Source: Sulfurimonas sp. hsl 1-7 (GTDB taxonomy: Bacteria; Campylobacterota; Campylobacteria; Campylobacterales; Sulfurimonadaceae). Taken from it: a stretch of DNA of 64,000 nucleotides. A program made the translations under genes and the position numbers. The notes under the pieces are model-generated. The model did no database searches, was not told the DNA's origin, and worked only from the letters and a program-made list of their open reading frames with translations. This document shows, piece after piece, positions 1 to 8,346 of the stretch. Positions within the stretch are counted from its first letter, which is position 1. The number at the start of each line of letters is the position of its first letter. The stretch spans positions 101,404 to 165,403 of the forward strand of contig NZ_JAUIRR010000005.1 in NCBI RefSeq assembly GCF_030577135.1. Reading direction: 5' to 3'.

Positions 1-672
1 AACGGCTGCAAACATTAATGCAAGCTTCTTCACTTCTAAAAAAGAGAATGTACGCTCTTCCCCGTTTTCAATCCACTCAATAAAATACTCATCTAGTGCA
101 TCCTCTTCAAAATAAAACCAAAAAGAAGAGCGCTCAGAGATATGCAAAAATACTTCTACAAATTCCGGAGAGAACATAGTACCGCTGTATTTTGTAATAG
201 TATCTTTGATTGTTTGAACAGATAAAGTATCAGAATCTTTTTGTTGGGCATTTAAAGCGTCAACTCTATCAACCATATATATCAGGTTTGCAATATCTTT
301 CTCCTCTTGAGAAAGTGAGTCAGGCATCTTGTCCCAGTGGGTATGATGATAACGTATAAAAGTCGCATATTTTGCATAGATATCTACACTGTTTAAAAGC
401 TGTTCTCCGCGCTTTGCATGTACTTGGGAGTTATCCCAATCTAGCTCAGTTACAAGGTGTGAATGCACATCTGTAGAGGAAACACCGCAGTCATGGAGCA
501 TGGATGCACAGATGACATCATCAATCTTTTCTTGTGGCCAATGAAGTTCTTTGAGAATCTCTGCTGCCATATAGGCAACTCTTTTCCCATGAAAAGTATC
601 ATCAATACCTACAAAATCCAAGGCAGTTGAGAGTGCATATGTCACTTCTCTTAAGTTTAATTGGTAGTTCAT
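1..672 (-). CDS. HD-domain (HD-GYP-like) phosphohydrolase, 3' end outside window
   Basis: The frame is open from an ATG at 670-672 to the left edge, giving 224 codons with the C-terminus missing. An HD dyad sits at residues 60-61 in the context MLHDCG. A second metal-site motif, HHTHW, is near residue 109, followed by VDRVDAL near residue 133. This order matches HD-GYP-type domains, but the GYP signature itself is not visible, so c-di-GMP hydrolysis is inference and another phosphohydrolase activity is possible. No membrane segment or sensor domain is seen in the visible part. The start has no Shine-Dalgarno sequence; a TACAAT -10 box lies only 6 nt upstream, so the message may be leaderless. 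Confidence 0.75.
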   Translation of the reverse strand, partial: MNYQLNLREVTYALSTALDFVGIDDTFHGKRVAYMAAEILKELHWPQEKIDDVICASMLHDCGVSSTDVHSHLVTELDWDNSQVHAKRGEQLLNSVDIYAKYATFIRYHHTHWDKMPDSLSQEEKDIANLIYMVDRVDALNAQQKDSDTLSVQTIKDTITKYSGTMFSPEFVEVFLHISERSSFWFYFEEDALDEYFIEWIENGEERTFSFLEVKKLALMFAAV

Positions 673-678
673 AGGACT

Positions 679-684
679 ATTGTA
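679..684 (-). promoter_or_regulatory. -10 box of a possible leaderless promoter for the HD-domain gene
   Basis: TACAAT on the minus strand ends 6 nt before the ATG at 672, which puts the expected transcription start at or next to the start codon. No purine-rich ribosome binding site precedes the ATG. Confidence 0.4.
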
Positions 685-730
685 TCTCGTCTAAACTTAA
701 TGGTAAATAAGAAAAAATTATGTAGATTAA

Positions 731-758
731 ATTATGAAACTCAGATGAGTTTCATAAT
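731..758 (-). terminator. Stem-loop downstream of pilT
   Basis: A perfect 12-bp inverted repeat (ATTATGAAACTC / GAGTTTCATAAT) with a 4-nt loop lies 17 nt past the pilT stop. On the minus strand the stem is followed by TTTAATC, a weak U tract. It separates the pilT operon from the HD-domain gene. Confidence 0.6.
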
Positions 759-775
759 AAAAAAGAGGGGAGTTT

Positions 776-1879
776 TTAGAGGTTTGCAATAACTTTCATT
801 AACTCATCAGGTCTGTTTGAGTTTTTCAGTGCATTCTCTTTAGAGATAACTTTTTTCTGTAAAAGTTCAAGCAGCTGTTGTGTTTGAGTCGTCATAGCAG
901 TTTCCCCTTGGTTTAACTGCATTTGTGAGTAGATTTGGTGTACTTTGTCTTCACGAATCAAGTTTGCGATCGCAGGATTAGAGATCATAACCTCTTGTGT
1001 AGCTACTTTACCGCCACCTACTCTAGGGATAAGTGTCTGTGAGATAACAGCAACGAGTGATGAAGAGAGCTGTGCTCTAACTTGTGCTTGTTCCTCACCG
1101 TCAAAAACGTCGATAATACGGTTAATTGTACCAGGTGCAGAGTTTGTGTGAAGTGTACCAAAAACCAAGTGACCGGTTTCAGCGGCTGTTAGCGCTGCAC
1201 CGATTGTTTCAGCATCCCTCATCTCCCCGATCAGGATAACATCCGGGTCTTGACGCAGAGCATACTTCAGTGCTGTAGCGAATGATCTTGTACAACTTCC
1301 AACATCCCTTTGTGAAAAGAGGGACTTAATGTTTGTATGAACAAACTCAACCGGGTCTTCAATTGTGATAATGTGACGTCTTTCATTGAGATTAATCTCG
1401 TGTAACATTGAAGCAAGTGTAGTTGATTTACCTGAACCTGTAGGACCTGTTACAAGGATAAGACCTTTCTCTTTTTTAACAAGCTCTTTAAAAATTGGGG
1501 GATTCCCATACTCTTCAAGTGTAGGGATCTCAATAGGAATCATACGAAATGCACAACCTATACCATAGATAGTACGGTAGTAGTTCGCACGGAAACGTCC
1601 GATATCTTTAAGTTCAAAAGAGAAGTCAAGTTCGTTGTTCTCTTCAAAATCTTTTTTCTGTTTGTCTTCTATAAGAGAATAAGCCATCTCTTCAATGTCG
1701 GTATCACTAAGAACAGGGAGATTAAGAGCTCTTAACTCTTTATCTATCCTAATTTGTGGTTCACTACCAACAACAAGGTGTAAATCAGATGATTTAAACG
1801 CCATAACACTTTTTAAAAGTTTTTTAATATCTAACTTTTTACCTGCTTGGGCACTTTGATCTTGTAACTCTTCACTCAT
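776..1879 (-). CDS. pilT: Type IV pilus retraction ATPase PilT
   Basis: A 367-residue cytoplasmic hexameric ATPase of the PilT/GspE family that drives pilus retraction, hence twitching motility and DNA uptake. The sequence shows Walker A GPTGSGKS at about 145-152, an Asp box in EDPVEF, Walker B VILIGEMRD near 215, conserved His in TLHTNS, and NLIRE, which corresponds to the PilT-specific AIRNLIRE helix. Length is normal for PilT. The start is an ATG with AAGGAG 7 nt upstream. It overlaps the upstream Spx/ArsC-like gene by ATGA, so the two are translationally coupled. No other pilus gene is in the window. PilU is the main alternative, but the intact LIRE motif favours PilT. Confidence 0.93.
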   Translation of the reverse strand: MSEELQDQSAQAGKKLDIKKLLKSVMAFKSSDLHLVVGSEPQIRIDKELRALNLPVLSDTDIEEMAYSLIEDKQKKDFEENNELDFSFELKDIGRFRANYYRTIYGIGCAFRMIPIEIPTLEEYGNPPIFKELVKKEKGLILVTGPTGSGKSTTLASMLHEINLNERRHIITIEDPVEFVHTNIKSLFSQRDVGSCTRSFATALKYALRQDPDVILIGEMRDAETIGAALTAAETGHLVFGTLHTNSAPGTINRIIDVFDGEEQAQVRAQLSSSLVAVISQTLIPRVGGGKVATQEVMISNPAIANLIREDKVHQIYSQMQLNQGETAMTTQTQQLLELLQKKVISKENALKNSNRPDELMKVIANL

Positions 1880-2217
1880 AGAAAACTCCTTTTATAATTT
1901 TCTTCGTTAAAACCAACAATTACTTCACCGTTAAACTCAACTACTGGTCTTTTTATAAGAAGGTTTTCTTTGCATAACCACTCTTTTTGTCCGGCTTCAT
2001 CCAGATTGAGTTCTTTGAGTTTTAAGTTTCTGTATGTAGTACTTCTTGAGTTAAAAAGTTCTTTCATACTTACTTTTTGGAGCCATTCATCTATCTTCTG
2101 GCATGGTAATTCTTGTGTTTTAAAGTCGTATAGTTCATAGGCAAGATCGTTTTTTTTGAAAAACGATAAAGCTTTTTTGACACTATCACAATTTTTTATA
2201 CCATAGACTCTGATCAT
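1876..2217 (-). CDS. ArsC/Spx/YffB-family thioredoxin-fold protein
   Basis: 113 residues with the family start IRVYGIKNCDSVKKA. Only the first Cys of a Spx-type CxxC is present (C-D-S-V), as in YffB-like and ArsC-like members, so a Spx-type disulfide switch is unlikely. The C-terminal LLIKRPVV segment is the conserved ArsC/Spx region that contains the structural Arg and cis-Pro. ArsC-fold proteins are glutathione- or thioredoxin-linked reductases; the real substrate here is unknown and arsenate is not implied by the neighbours. It sits between gatC and pilT and overlaps pilT by 4 nt, so it belongs to the same transcript. Confidence 0.8.
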   Translation of the reverse strand: MIRVYGIKNCDSVKKALSFFKKNDLAYELYDFKTQELPCQKIDEWLQKVSMKELFNSRSTTYRNLKLKELNLDEAGQKEWLCKENLLIKRPVVEFNGEVIVGFNEENYKRSFL

Positions 2218-2219
2218 GA

Positions 2220-2510
2220 CTACTCGATAATTTTAGGTACTATAAAGAAATGTTCAGATGCATCTGGTGCATGACGCAGTATATCATCATTTATATTAGT
2301 ATCGCAAGATGGTACATCTTCTCTTAAAGGAGTTGCATTGTCATTCATAGCAAAAGTTGACTCGATTCCAGCGGTATCTAGTTCACTTAAATTATCAACA
2401 AAACTTACGATTTCAGATAATTGCTCTACAATTTCAGCACGTTTATCCTCTGAAACTTTTAAATAAGATAACTTTTCTAATCTACTTAATAATTTATCAT
2501 CAACTTGCAT
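2220..2510 (-). CDS. gatC: Aspartyl/glutamyl-tRNA amidotransferase subunit C
   Basis: GatC is the small subunit of GatCAB, which amidates Glu-tRNA(Gln) and Asp-tRNA(Asn) in bacteria lacking GlnRS or AsnRS. The 96-residue form from MQVDDKLL has the family pattern: an N-terminal helical segment, a central FVDNLSELDTAGI and a C-terminal PDASEHFFIVPKIIE tail. I chose the ATG at 2508-2510 because AGGA lies 8 nt upstream; the ATGs at 2525 and 2549 would add a non-conserved N-terminus. gatA and gatB are not in the window. The tRNA-Gln near 62.3 kb has the U1-A72 pair that GatCAB recognises. Confidence 0.9.
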   Translation of the reverse strand: MQVDDKLLSRLEKLSYLKVSEDKRAEIVEQLSEIVSFVDNLSELDTAGIESTFAMNDNATPLREDVPSCDTNINDDILRHAPDASEHFFIVPKIIE

Positions 2511-2597
2511 TAAAATTCCTGACATGTATATTTTTTTAAATTTTAACATAGAAAACTTAATTTATTTGAACTTGTTTGAGAAAAGTTTAACAAACTA

Positions 2598-2606
2598 TGC
2601 GATAAT
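2598..2606 (+). promoter_or_regulatory. Extended -10 promoter for the YfgM/BamB-like operon
   Basis: TGC followed by GATAAT gives an extended -10 element about 30 nt before the TTG start at 2638. A weak TTGAGA lies at 2576-2581 with a long 19-nt spacer to the hexamer. Confidence 0.4.
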
Positions 2607-2637
2607 ATTCTATACTTTCGAAATAAAGGGATGATTT

Positions 2638-3234
2638 TTGAGTTTAAAAGATAATATTGACATGGTTAAAGAGGAACTGAACTCTGAAGAGAAGTTCTTT
2701 GAAAAAGCTGTCGTAACAGAAAGATTTGTAAAAAAATACAAAAAACCACTTATAGGTTCTGTAATCGCTATAGTTTTAATTGTAGCAGCGGATATCGCTT
2801 ATGATGTAAATAAACAAAACACTATTAGTGCAGCAAATGAGACATTAAAAGAGTTACAAGCAGATAGCTCTAACACTGCGACACTTGCAAGACTTCAATC
2901 ATTAAGTCCTGAACTACATGATGTGTGGGCTTACTCTCAAGCAGTAGCAAAAGAGAGTGCGGAAGAATTCTCAAAACTAACAGACTCAAAAGCATTACTT
3001 ATAGGGGATCTTTCAACGTACGAAGCTGCACAACTAAAAGGTGATAAAAAACTTTTAGAAAAATATGCTAAACAAAAAGATGTGATTTATAAAGAATTAG
3101 CACTGGTTGAATTAGCACTAATTGCTATGAATGAAGGTAAGATTGATGAAGCTCATGCAAATCTAAGTATGATCTCGTCAGATTCACCTTTAGCAAATGT
3201 TGCAAAATCATTAATGCACTACGGAGTTAAATAG
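2638..3234 (+). CDS. YfgM-like single-span membrane protein with a TPR-type periplasmic domain
   Basis: 198 residues: a cytoplasmic N-terminus of about 37 residues, one hydrophobic segment at about 38-52 (IGSVIAIVLIVAADIAY), then an Ala/Leu/Glu-rich helical domain resembling tetratricopeptide repeats. YfgM of enterobacteria has this layout, associates with the SecYEG/PpiD periplasmic chaperone network and is encoded directly upstream of bamB. Here too the next gene is a BamB-like lipoprotein. The start is TTG with AAGGG 7 nt upstream; the nearby ATG at 2631 is in another frame. Function by homology is inference, because the sequence identity is not obvious by eye and rests mostly on architecture and context. 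Confidence 0.6.
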   Translation: MSLKDNIDMVKEELNSEEKFFEKAVVTERFVKKYKKPLIGSVIAIVLIVAADIAYDVNKQNTISAANETLKELQADSSNTATLARLQSLSPELHDVWAYSQAVAKESAEEFSKLTDSKALLIGDLSTYEAAQLKGDKKLLEKYAKQKDVIYKELALVELALIAMNEGKIDEAHANLSMISSDSPLANVAKSLMHYGVK

Positions 3235-3236
3235 TT

Positions 3237-4232
3237 TTGAAAAACTATATATTTTTTACTATTACTACTTTAACTATTCTTTTAAGCGGATGTAGTACAA
3301 AAGAGGTATATGAGCCGAAATCTGTAGAAGCTGACTGGGATAAAGAGAGTAGTATAGAATCTGAACTAGTAGATAGAGCTTATAATGTTGCTCTTTTAGA
3401 TAATCGTAAAGTTCTAGATAGAGATAGTATTATAGATATTGCTATTGATGAAGATAAAAGAGTAATATCTGAGAGTGACGGTTGGATCATCTCTGCATCA
3501 ATTGACGGGAATGTAACTCTAACATCTAAAAACGATAGTAATATTACAAAAAGTATCGATCTGAAAAATACAATTGCAGCGGCAAGTATAAAAGATAATA
3601 TCTTAGCGGTACTTTTTGCAAACAATGATATGGCTTTGTATGATATTGACTCTCAAGCATTAGTATTAAAAGAGCAGGGTTCTAAATCGTTAGCGGTTGA
3701 TATGAAGATAGTAAATCCTTACTTTATGAAAGACCTTGTTATCTTTTCAACGCTTGACGGTAAAATCGTGATCATCAATATTACGGCGAAAAAACGTTTA
3801 CGTACGGTAATCGTGTCGTCGCAAGATAAGTTTAACAATGTAATCTATTTTAATATGATTGATAATAAAATTATTGCAGCTACAGGTACAAAGATTCTTT
3901 CACTTGCACAAAAAGAGATACGTCAAAAGTATGAGATAAGAACTATTATAGATGACGGAAAAATGCTTTATGTAGCAACAAAGCAGGGTGATATTATCTC
4001 TCTTACTCCTGAGCTTGAGGTTGTTAATAAAATCAAGCTTCCGTTTGCTCACATTCTTGGAATGATAAGCGATGACGAAAAGATATATCTTCTTGAAAAA
4101 GAGGAGTATCTCATAGAAATTGACAAAAAAACTTTTGAGTATAAAATATATAAAAGCGACTTTAGTGACGGGTTCGTTTTTGTAGGCGATAAAGTTTTTT
4201 ATGTGGATGATACAAAAATATCAATCAAATAG
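3237..4232 (+). CDS. BamB-like beta-propeller outer-membrane lipoprotein
   Basis: 331 residues with a lipoprotein signal peptide ending in the lipobox LSGC near residue 19. The rest is made of repeated short beta-rich units (for example GWIISASIDGNVTL, MALYDIDSQALVL, VIFSTLDGKIVIIN), typical of PQQ-like beta-propeller repeats. In E. coli, BamB is the propeller lipoprotein of the BAM complex that inserts outer-membrane proteins, and it follows yfgM. The order here is the same. The start is TTG, 2 nt after the upstream stop, with GGAG 10 nt before it. It is followed directly by the recombinase gene with no gap. Another propeller lipoprotein role cannot be excluded. Confidence 0.65.
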   Translation: MKNYIFFTITTLTILLSGCSTKEVYEPKSVEADWDKESSIESELVDRAYNVALLDNRKVLDRDSIIDIAIDEDKRVISESDGWIISASIDGNVTLTSKNDSNITKSIDLKNTIAAASIKDNILAVLFANNDMALYDIDSQALVLKEQGSKSLAVDMKIVNPYFMKDLVIFSTLDGKIVIINITAKKRLRTVIVSSQDKFNNVIYFNMIDNKIIAATGTKILSLAQKEIRQKYEIRTIIDDGKMLYVATKQGDIISLTPELEVVNKIKLPFAHILGMISDDEKIYLLEKEEYLIEIDKKTFEYKIYKSDFSDGFVFVGDKVFYVDDTKISIK

Positions 4233-5060
4233 ATGTCTAAGGAACTTGAAGCTTTTTTAGAATATATCCTTGTAACCAAAACACTCTCTAAAAAGAGTGT
4301 CGAGGCATACAAGGGTGACCTTCTACAGCTTGAAGAGAAGTTCCAAAAGCCGCTTATCTCTTTAGATACCCCAACAATTCTTTCTCTCCTTGCAGAATAT
4401 AAAAACAAACGAACTCTTAACCGAAAACTCTCTTCTATCAATGCTTTTTTTGATTTTTGTTACAAAGAGGATTTTTTAGCAGAAAAAACAAAGATCAAAT
4501 CGGCAAAAATTCCTAAACTGCTTCCAAAGTTTTTATCGTATGAAGCGATACAAAACGGACTTTCAATGATTGATAGAACTACATGGATAGGCAAACGTGA
4601 TTATGCTTTAATCCTTTTTTTATATGCAAGCGGGGCGAGGATTTCGGAGTGTTTAGAACTCTCGTTAGGAGATATAGACGGGGAATGGCTCTACATTCGC
4701 CATGCTAAAGGGCAAAAAGAGAGAATCGTTCCGCTTGCTCAAGTAGCCAAAGATGCTATAATGGAATATCTTGAAGCATTGGCATTTGAGAAAGATTTTA
4801 TATGGTGTAACTATAAAGGGACAAAACTAAGCAGAATTTCCGCTTTTAAGATCACACAGAAGTATCTTGGCGTATCACCCCATGTACTTAGACACTCCTA
4901 TGCCACCTCTTTAATACGTGGAGGAGCCGACATTAGAGTAGTGCAGGAACTCCTTGGACACTCCTCGCTTCTAACGACACAGATCTATACCCATATACAA
5001 AAGCAAGATCTTAAAGATACCGTCGATGTATGTCATCCGATGGCAAAAGAGAATTTATGA
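4233..5060 (+). CDS. XerC/XerD-type tyrosine recombinase
   Basis: 275 residues with an N-terminal SAM-like DNA-binding domain (about 1-90) and a C-terminal catalytic domain. The catalytic set is complete: Arg in SGARISE, His and Arg in HVLRHSY, His in LLGHSS and the Tyr nucleophile in TTQIYTH. The tail HPMAKENL resembles the HPRA C-terminus of XerC/D proteins. Such enzymes resolve chromosome dimers at dif. Campylobacterota often use a single XerH enzyme, which is longer, so which role this protein has is uncertain. It begins at the base after the BamB-like stop and overlaps the MFS gene by ATGA. No integron, phage or dif-like site was recognised beside it. Confidence 0.82.
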   Translation: MSKELEAFLEYILVTKTLSKKSVEAYKGDLLQLEEKFQKPLISLDTPTILSLLAEYKNKRTLNRKLSSINAFFDFCYKEDFLAEKTKIKSAKIPKLLPKFLSYEAIQNGLSMIDRTTWIGKRDYALILFLYASGARISECLELSLGDIDGEWLYIRHAKGQKERIVPLAQVAKDAIMEYLEALAFEKDFIWCNYKGTKLSRISAFKITQKYLGVSPHVLRHSYATSLIRGGADIRVVQELLGHSSLLTTQIYTHIQKQDLKDTVDVCHPMAKENL

Positions 5061-6187
5061 ATAAAATAAAGATACAAATATCCTTGCTATTGATTGCCAT
5101 GCTCGGGATTATGTCCGGTATTACGGTAGTCTCATCCTTACCGTTAATTGCACATAAATTTTCAAATATAGAACATATTGAATTTTTATCAAAGCTGATG
5201 CTTACTATTCCATCTATGATGATTGCTATTTTTGCCCCGTTTGCCGGATATATCGTAGATAAGTTTGGACGTTTAAAGCCTCTATACGCAGGGATTGTAC
5301 TTTTTATAATAGGTGGAAGTTCCGGATTTTACCTGCATGATTTTTATGTAATCCTCATCGGTCGTGCACTTCTTGGCGTGGCAGTTGCACTTATAATGAC
5401 GAGCTCAACGGCACTGATAGGAGATTATTTCAGTGAAGAAGTACGACATAAGTTCATGGCAAAGCAGGGGATGGCAGTAGCCCTAGGAGGCATAGTTTTT
5501 ATCTCTTTAGGGGGATTGCTGGCACAAATTCACTGGTCGTATCCTTTTGCTATTTACTTGATCCCCATACTCTTTTTCCCATTGCTTTTAAGTTCATTAT
5601 ATGAGCCGAAAAAACATCTGCAGCTTGATGAAGACCTGAATGTCTCGACAAAGCTTTTTCCTGTGTATCTCACTGCATTTTTTGTGATGGTACTGTTTTA
5701 TATGCTTCCGACACAATTACCGTACTTGATAGTAAATATCTTAGGAGGCAAACCGCAAACCGTAGGATTCGTAATAGCAACGGCAATGACCTTTAATGCA
5801 CTTACTGCTATGCAGTATGCAAGGATCAAAGCAAAATTTTCTTATATCCAGATCTATATGGCAACATTTATACTTTTTAGTACGGGTTTATTTATTGTCT
5901 CTCAGGCAGAGAGTATAGCAGAGCTCTTTTTCTCTACTGCTCCTCTTGGGATGGCTTTTGGGCTTTTACTTGTGAATACTAATGCCTGGTTTCTCTCTAA
6001 AGTACCGCCGCATAAAAGAGGAAAAGCTTCAGGGATGTTAACATCGAGTTTTTTCTTGGGGCAGTTTTCCTCCCCATTGTTATTTGAACCCATAGTGTTA
6101 GCCTACGGGATTCAAGGACTCTTTTTTATAGTGTCGCTTGTAGCTCTTTTAACGGCTCTTATATTGTTTGTAAAGAGTTATAAATAG
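5057..6187 (+). CDS. Major facilitator superfamily transporter
   Basis: About 376 residues and roughly 12 hydrophobic segments. The loop after the second segment reads GYIVDKFGRLKP, the MFS motif A pattern (G-x3-D-x2-G-R), and the next helix has RALLGVAVAL. This is a proton-coupled exporter or sugar/drug transporter of the inner membrane; the substrate cannot be read. The start was set at ATG 5057, which overlaps the recombinase stop as ATGA and has GAGA upstream; an upstream GTG/ATG-like extension would add nine hydrophilic residues. It is the last gene of the 2.6-6.2 kb run. Confidence 0.8.
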   Translation: MNKIKIQISLLLIAMLGIMSGITVVSSLPLIAHKFSNIEHIEFLSKLMLTIPSMMIAIFAPFAGYIVDKFGRLKPLYAGIVLFIIGGSSGFYLHDFYVILIGRALLGVAVALIMTSSTALIGDYFSEEVRHKFMAKQGMAVALGGIVFISLGGLLAQIHWSYPFAIYLIPILFFPLLLSSLYEPKKHLQLDEDLNVSTKLFPVYLTAFFVMVLFYMLPTQLPYLIVNILGGKPQTVGFVIATAMTFNALTAMQYARIKAKFSYIQIYMATFILFSTGLFIVSQAESIAELFFSTAPLGMAFGLLLVNTNAWFLSKVPPHKRGKASGMLTSSFFLGQFSSPLLFEPIVLAYGIQGLFFIVSLVALLTALILFVKSYK

Positions 6188-6254
6188 ATATAAACTTAAA
6201 ATGTTTATTTTAATTGTGGTAAGATTGTAGCAATTATAAATAAGGAAGTTTTCT

Positions 6255-6848
6255 ATGCAAAAGATATTCTTAGGTATTTTAGGTGTAATCGTCGTACTAG
6301 TAGCGATTGTGATCGCAACACATATCAATAAGGTTCCTACACTCGATGAGGGTGTAAAAGCTGCGTGGGCACAGGTGGACAATCAGTATAAACGCCGTGC
6401 AGACTTAGTGCCGAATCTGGTTGCAACGGTGAAAGGATATGCATCTCATGAAAAAGAGGTACTGACTCAGGTTACGGAAGCAAGAGCAAAGGTGGGACAG
6501 ATGCAACTCTCCCCCGAGATGTTAAACAATCCACAGGCATTTGCAATGTTTGAAAAAAATCAAGGAGCTCTAAGTTCTGCACTTTCGCGTCTTATGTTAG
6601 TAGTGGAACGCTATCCCGAGCTTAAAGCAGATAAAAACTTTCAGGCACTCCAGTCACAACTTGAAGGGACTGAGAACCGTATATCTGTAGCGAGAAGAGA
6701 CTATATTGCAGCTGTTCAGAAGTATAATCTTGAGCTTCGAACATTTCCGGGAAAATGGGTCGCTTCCATTTTTTATCCTGAAGCAAATGTGAAAGAGAAT
6801 TTTAGTGCCACACCACAGGAGCAAGCTGTCCCAAAAGTGGAGTTTTAA
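6255..6848 (+). CDS. lemA: LemA family protein
   Basis: 197 residues. An N-terminal membrane anchor (about 4-22) is followed by the family motif NKVPTLDEGVKAAWAQVDNQYKRRADLVPNLV-like segment, then long helices with NRISVARRDYI and a C-terminal FPGKWVAS. LemA proteins are membrane-anchored helical-bundle proteins of unclear function, commonly found beside TPM-domain proteins, as here. The start ATG has AAGGAAG upstream. It forms an operon with the two TPM genes that follow, 3 nt apart from the first. Confidence 0.88.
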   Translation: MQKIFLGILGVIVVLVAIVIATHINKVPTLDEGVKAAWAQVDNQYKRRADLVPNLVATVKGYASHEKEVLTQVTEARAKVGQMQLSPEMLNNPQAFAMFEKNQGALSSALSRLMLVVERYPELKADKNFQALQSQLEGTENRISVARRDYIAAVQKYNLELRTFPGKWVASIFYPEANVKENFSATPQEQAVPKVEF

Positions 6849-6851
6849 GCT

Positions 6852-7712
6852 ATGAAGCTCTTTACAAGGTTTATGCTCTTACTAAGTTTTATAACTACCT
6901 TTGTAATAGCCGAGCCTACATTCCCGGAACTAACCGGTCGAGTAGTAGATAATGCCTCACTCCTTTCATCATCTCAAGAACAAGCGCTTACAAAACTTTT
7001 ACAAGAGCATGAAGAAAAAACTACAAACCAGGTTGTAGTCGTTACACTTCCAAGCCTTCAAGGGTATACGATAGAGGAATACGGTTATCAACTCGGTCGC
7101 CATTGGGGGATTGGACAAAAAGGAAAAGACAACGGAGTCTTGCTTATAGTTGCACCAAATGAGCGAAAAGTACGCATAGAGGTTGGATATGGTTTAGAGG
7201 GAGTACTTACAGATAAAATAGCACATGATATTATTCAAGATAAAATCCTCCCATTTTTTAAACAGAAAAACTATTCCCAAGGGATAGAGTTTGGGACATA
7301 CCAAATTTTATACGCTTTAAAAGGTGAATATCAAATTTCGCAAAAGAGTAGTCAGTCTAAGAGTGAAAAAGCTTTTCAAAACTTCGATGATTATTTCATT
7401 ACCGGTTTTATTATCCTTTTCTTTGTATCTATGATAGTAGAGTATTTTATGTCGGGACAGGAGAAAAGTACACGTTTTTATGTAGCAGTTGGTATAGCAA
7501 CTTTTGCCTCTGTAATAGCTTTTATAATTTTTTGGCATATCATCATTGCGGCGATTGCATGGATATTTACATTTATACAGATAATATCAGGCTCTTCAAG
7601 GTCTAGCGGAGGCTGGGGTTCGTCGGGCGGTTACGGCGGAGGCAGTAGTTTTGGCGGTTTTAGCGGCGGTGGCGGAAGCTTTGGCGGCGGTGGAGCATCA
7701 GGGAGTTGGTAA
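6852..7712 (+). CDS. TPM-domain (YgcG-like) exported membrane protein with Gly-rich tail
   Basis: 286 residues: signal peptide (about 1-20), a TPM domain (about 21-155) beginning FPELTGRVVDNASLLS and containing VVVVTLPSLQGY and GVLLIVAPNERKVRIEVGYGLEG, then two hydrophobic segments (about 180-195 and 207-245) and a C-terminal Gly/Ser tail (SSGGYGGGSS, GGGASGSW). TPM domains are periplasmic in this topology and have been linked to photosystem repair in plants and membrane stress in bacteria; the bacterial role is unsettled. It lies between lemA and a second TPM gene, the usual trio. Confidence 0.85.
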   Translation: MKLFTRFMLLLSFITTFVIAEPTFPELTGRVVDNASLLSSSQEQALTKLLQEHEEKTTNQVVVVTLPSLQGYTIEEYGYQLGRHWGIGQKGKDNGVLLIVAPNERKVRIEVGYGLEGVLTDKIAHDIIQDKILPFFKQKNYSQGIEFGTYQILYALKGEYQISQKSSQSKSEKAFQNFDDYFITGFIILFFVSMIVEYFMSGQEKSTRFYVAVGIATFASVIAFIIFWHIIIAAIAWIFTFIQIISGSSRSSGGWGSSGGYGGGSSFGGFSGGGGSFGGGGASGSW

Positions 7713-8332
7713 TGGAATATTTAGTAAATAAAGAGGAACAATCTCGTATTAGAGAGGCGATCGGGGCCTTTGAGAAAAAAAGCAGTGCAGAGATTGTCAC
7801 TGTAATAGCTAAACAGAGTGATACTTATCTGTTTATACCTACATTGTGGGCAGCTATCGGTGCACTTGTGTTGCCGTGGTTATATGCGGGGGTATCTGAC
7901 GGAATGACTCAAACAGAGATTAATTTAATGCAGCTAATTGTATTTGCTCTTTTAGCAGTGTTAGGACAGATAAAGCCTATCAAGATGTTACTTATCCCTT
8001 CGTATGTAAAAAAGAAGCGCAGTGCGAATAGGGCTAGAGATAAATTTCTTGAACTTTTAGGGGAAGATGTACATAATGACGGTTTTGTGATGCTCTATGT
8101 AAGTGAAGCTGAAAAATATGTTGAAATTCTTACAGATGCTATAGTTGCACAAAAAGTGGATAATGCCCTTTGGAGTGAGAGTATAGAAAATTTTGTAAAG
8201 CGTGTAAAAGAGGGAAATATCGCCCAAGGGTATTTGGAGACTATAGAAAAAGCTACAGAGTTACTTATAGAGCTTTTTCCAGAGACAAAAGATGATAAGG
8301 ACAGCTTGCCGAATCATCTTATTTTGATCTAG
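7712..8332 (+). CDS. Second TPM-domain membrane protein
   Basis: 206 residues. The N-terminus EEQSRIREAIGAFEKKSSAEIVTVIAKQSD is the TPM opening strand-helix unit. It is followed by two hydrophobic segments (about 40-80) and a second half with VHNDGFVMLYVSEAEKYVEILTD, the second TPM segment. Unlike its neighbour it has no signal peptide and carries its membrane segments inside the domain. The start was set at ATG 7712, which shares one base with the previous stop (TAATG) and has GGGAG 6 nt upstream. It is the last gene of the lemA operon and converges on rhlE with a 14-nt gap. Confidence 0.78.
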   Translation: MEYLVNKEEQSRIREAIGAFEKKSSAEIVTVIAKQSDTYLFIPTLWAAIGALVLPWLYAGVSDGMTQTEINLMQLIVFALLAVLGQIKPIKMLLIPSYVKKKRSANRARDKFLELLGEDVHNDGFVMLYVSEAEKYVEILTDAIVAQKVDNALWSESIENFVKRVKEGNIAQGYLETIEKATELLIELFPETKDDKDSLPNHLILI

Positions 8333-8346
8333 GTGCTAGAAGGATT

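Noticed and set aside
1876..2217. Arsenate reductase as the function of the ArsC-family protein
   Set aside because: No ars genes are nearby and the site resembles YffB/Spx-type members. The family name does not establish arsenate as substrate.
4233..5060. Tyrosine recombinase as the sign of an integrated mobile element
   Set aside because: The catalytic domain is XerC/D-like, the flanks are ordinary housekeeping genes in an overlapping run, and no attachment repeats, tRNA or phage genes are present.
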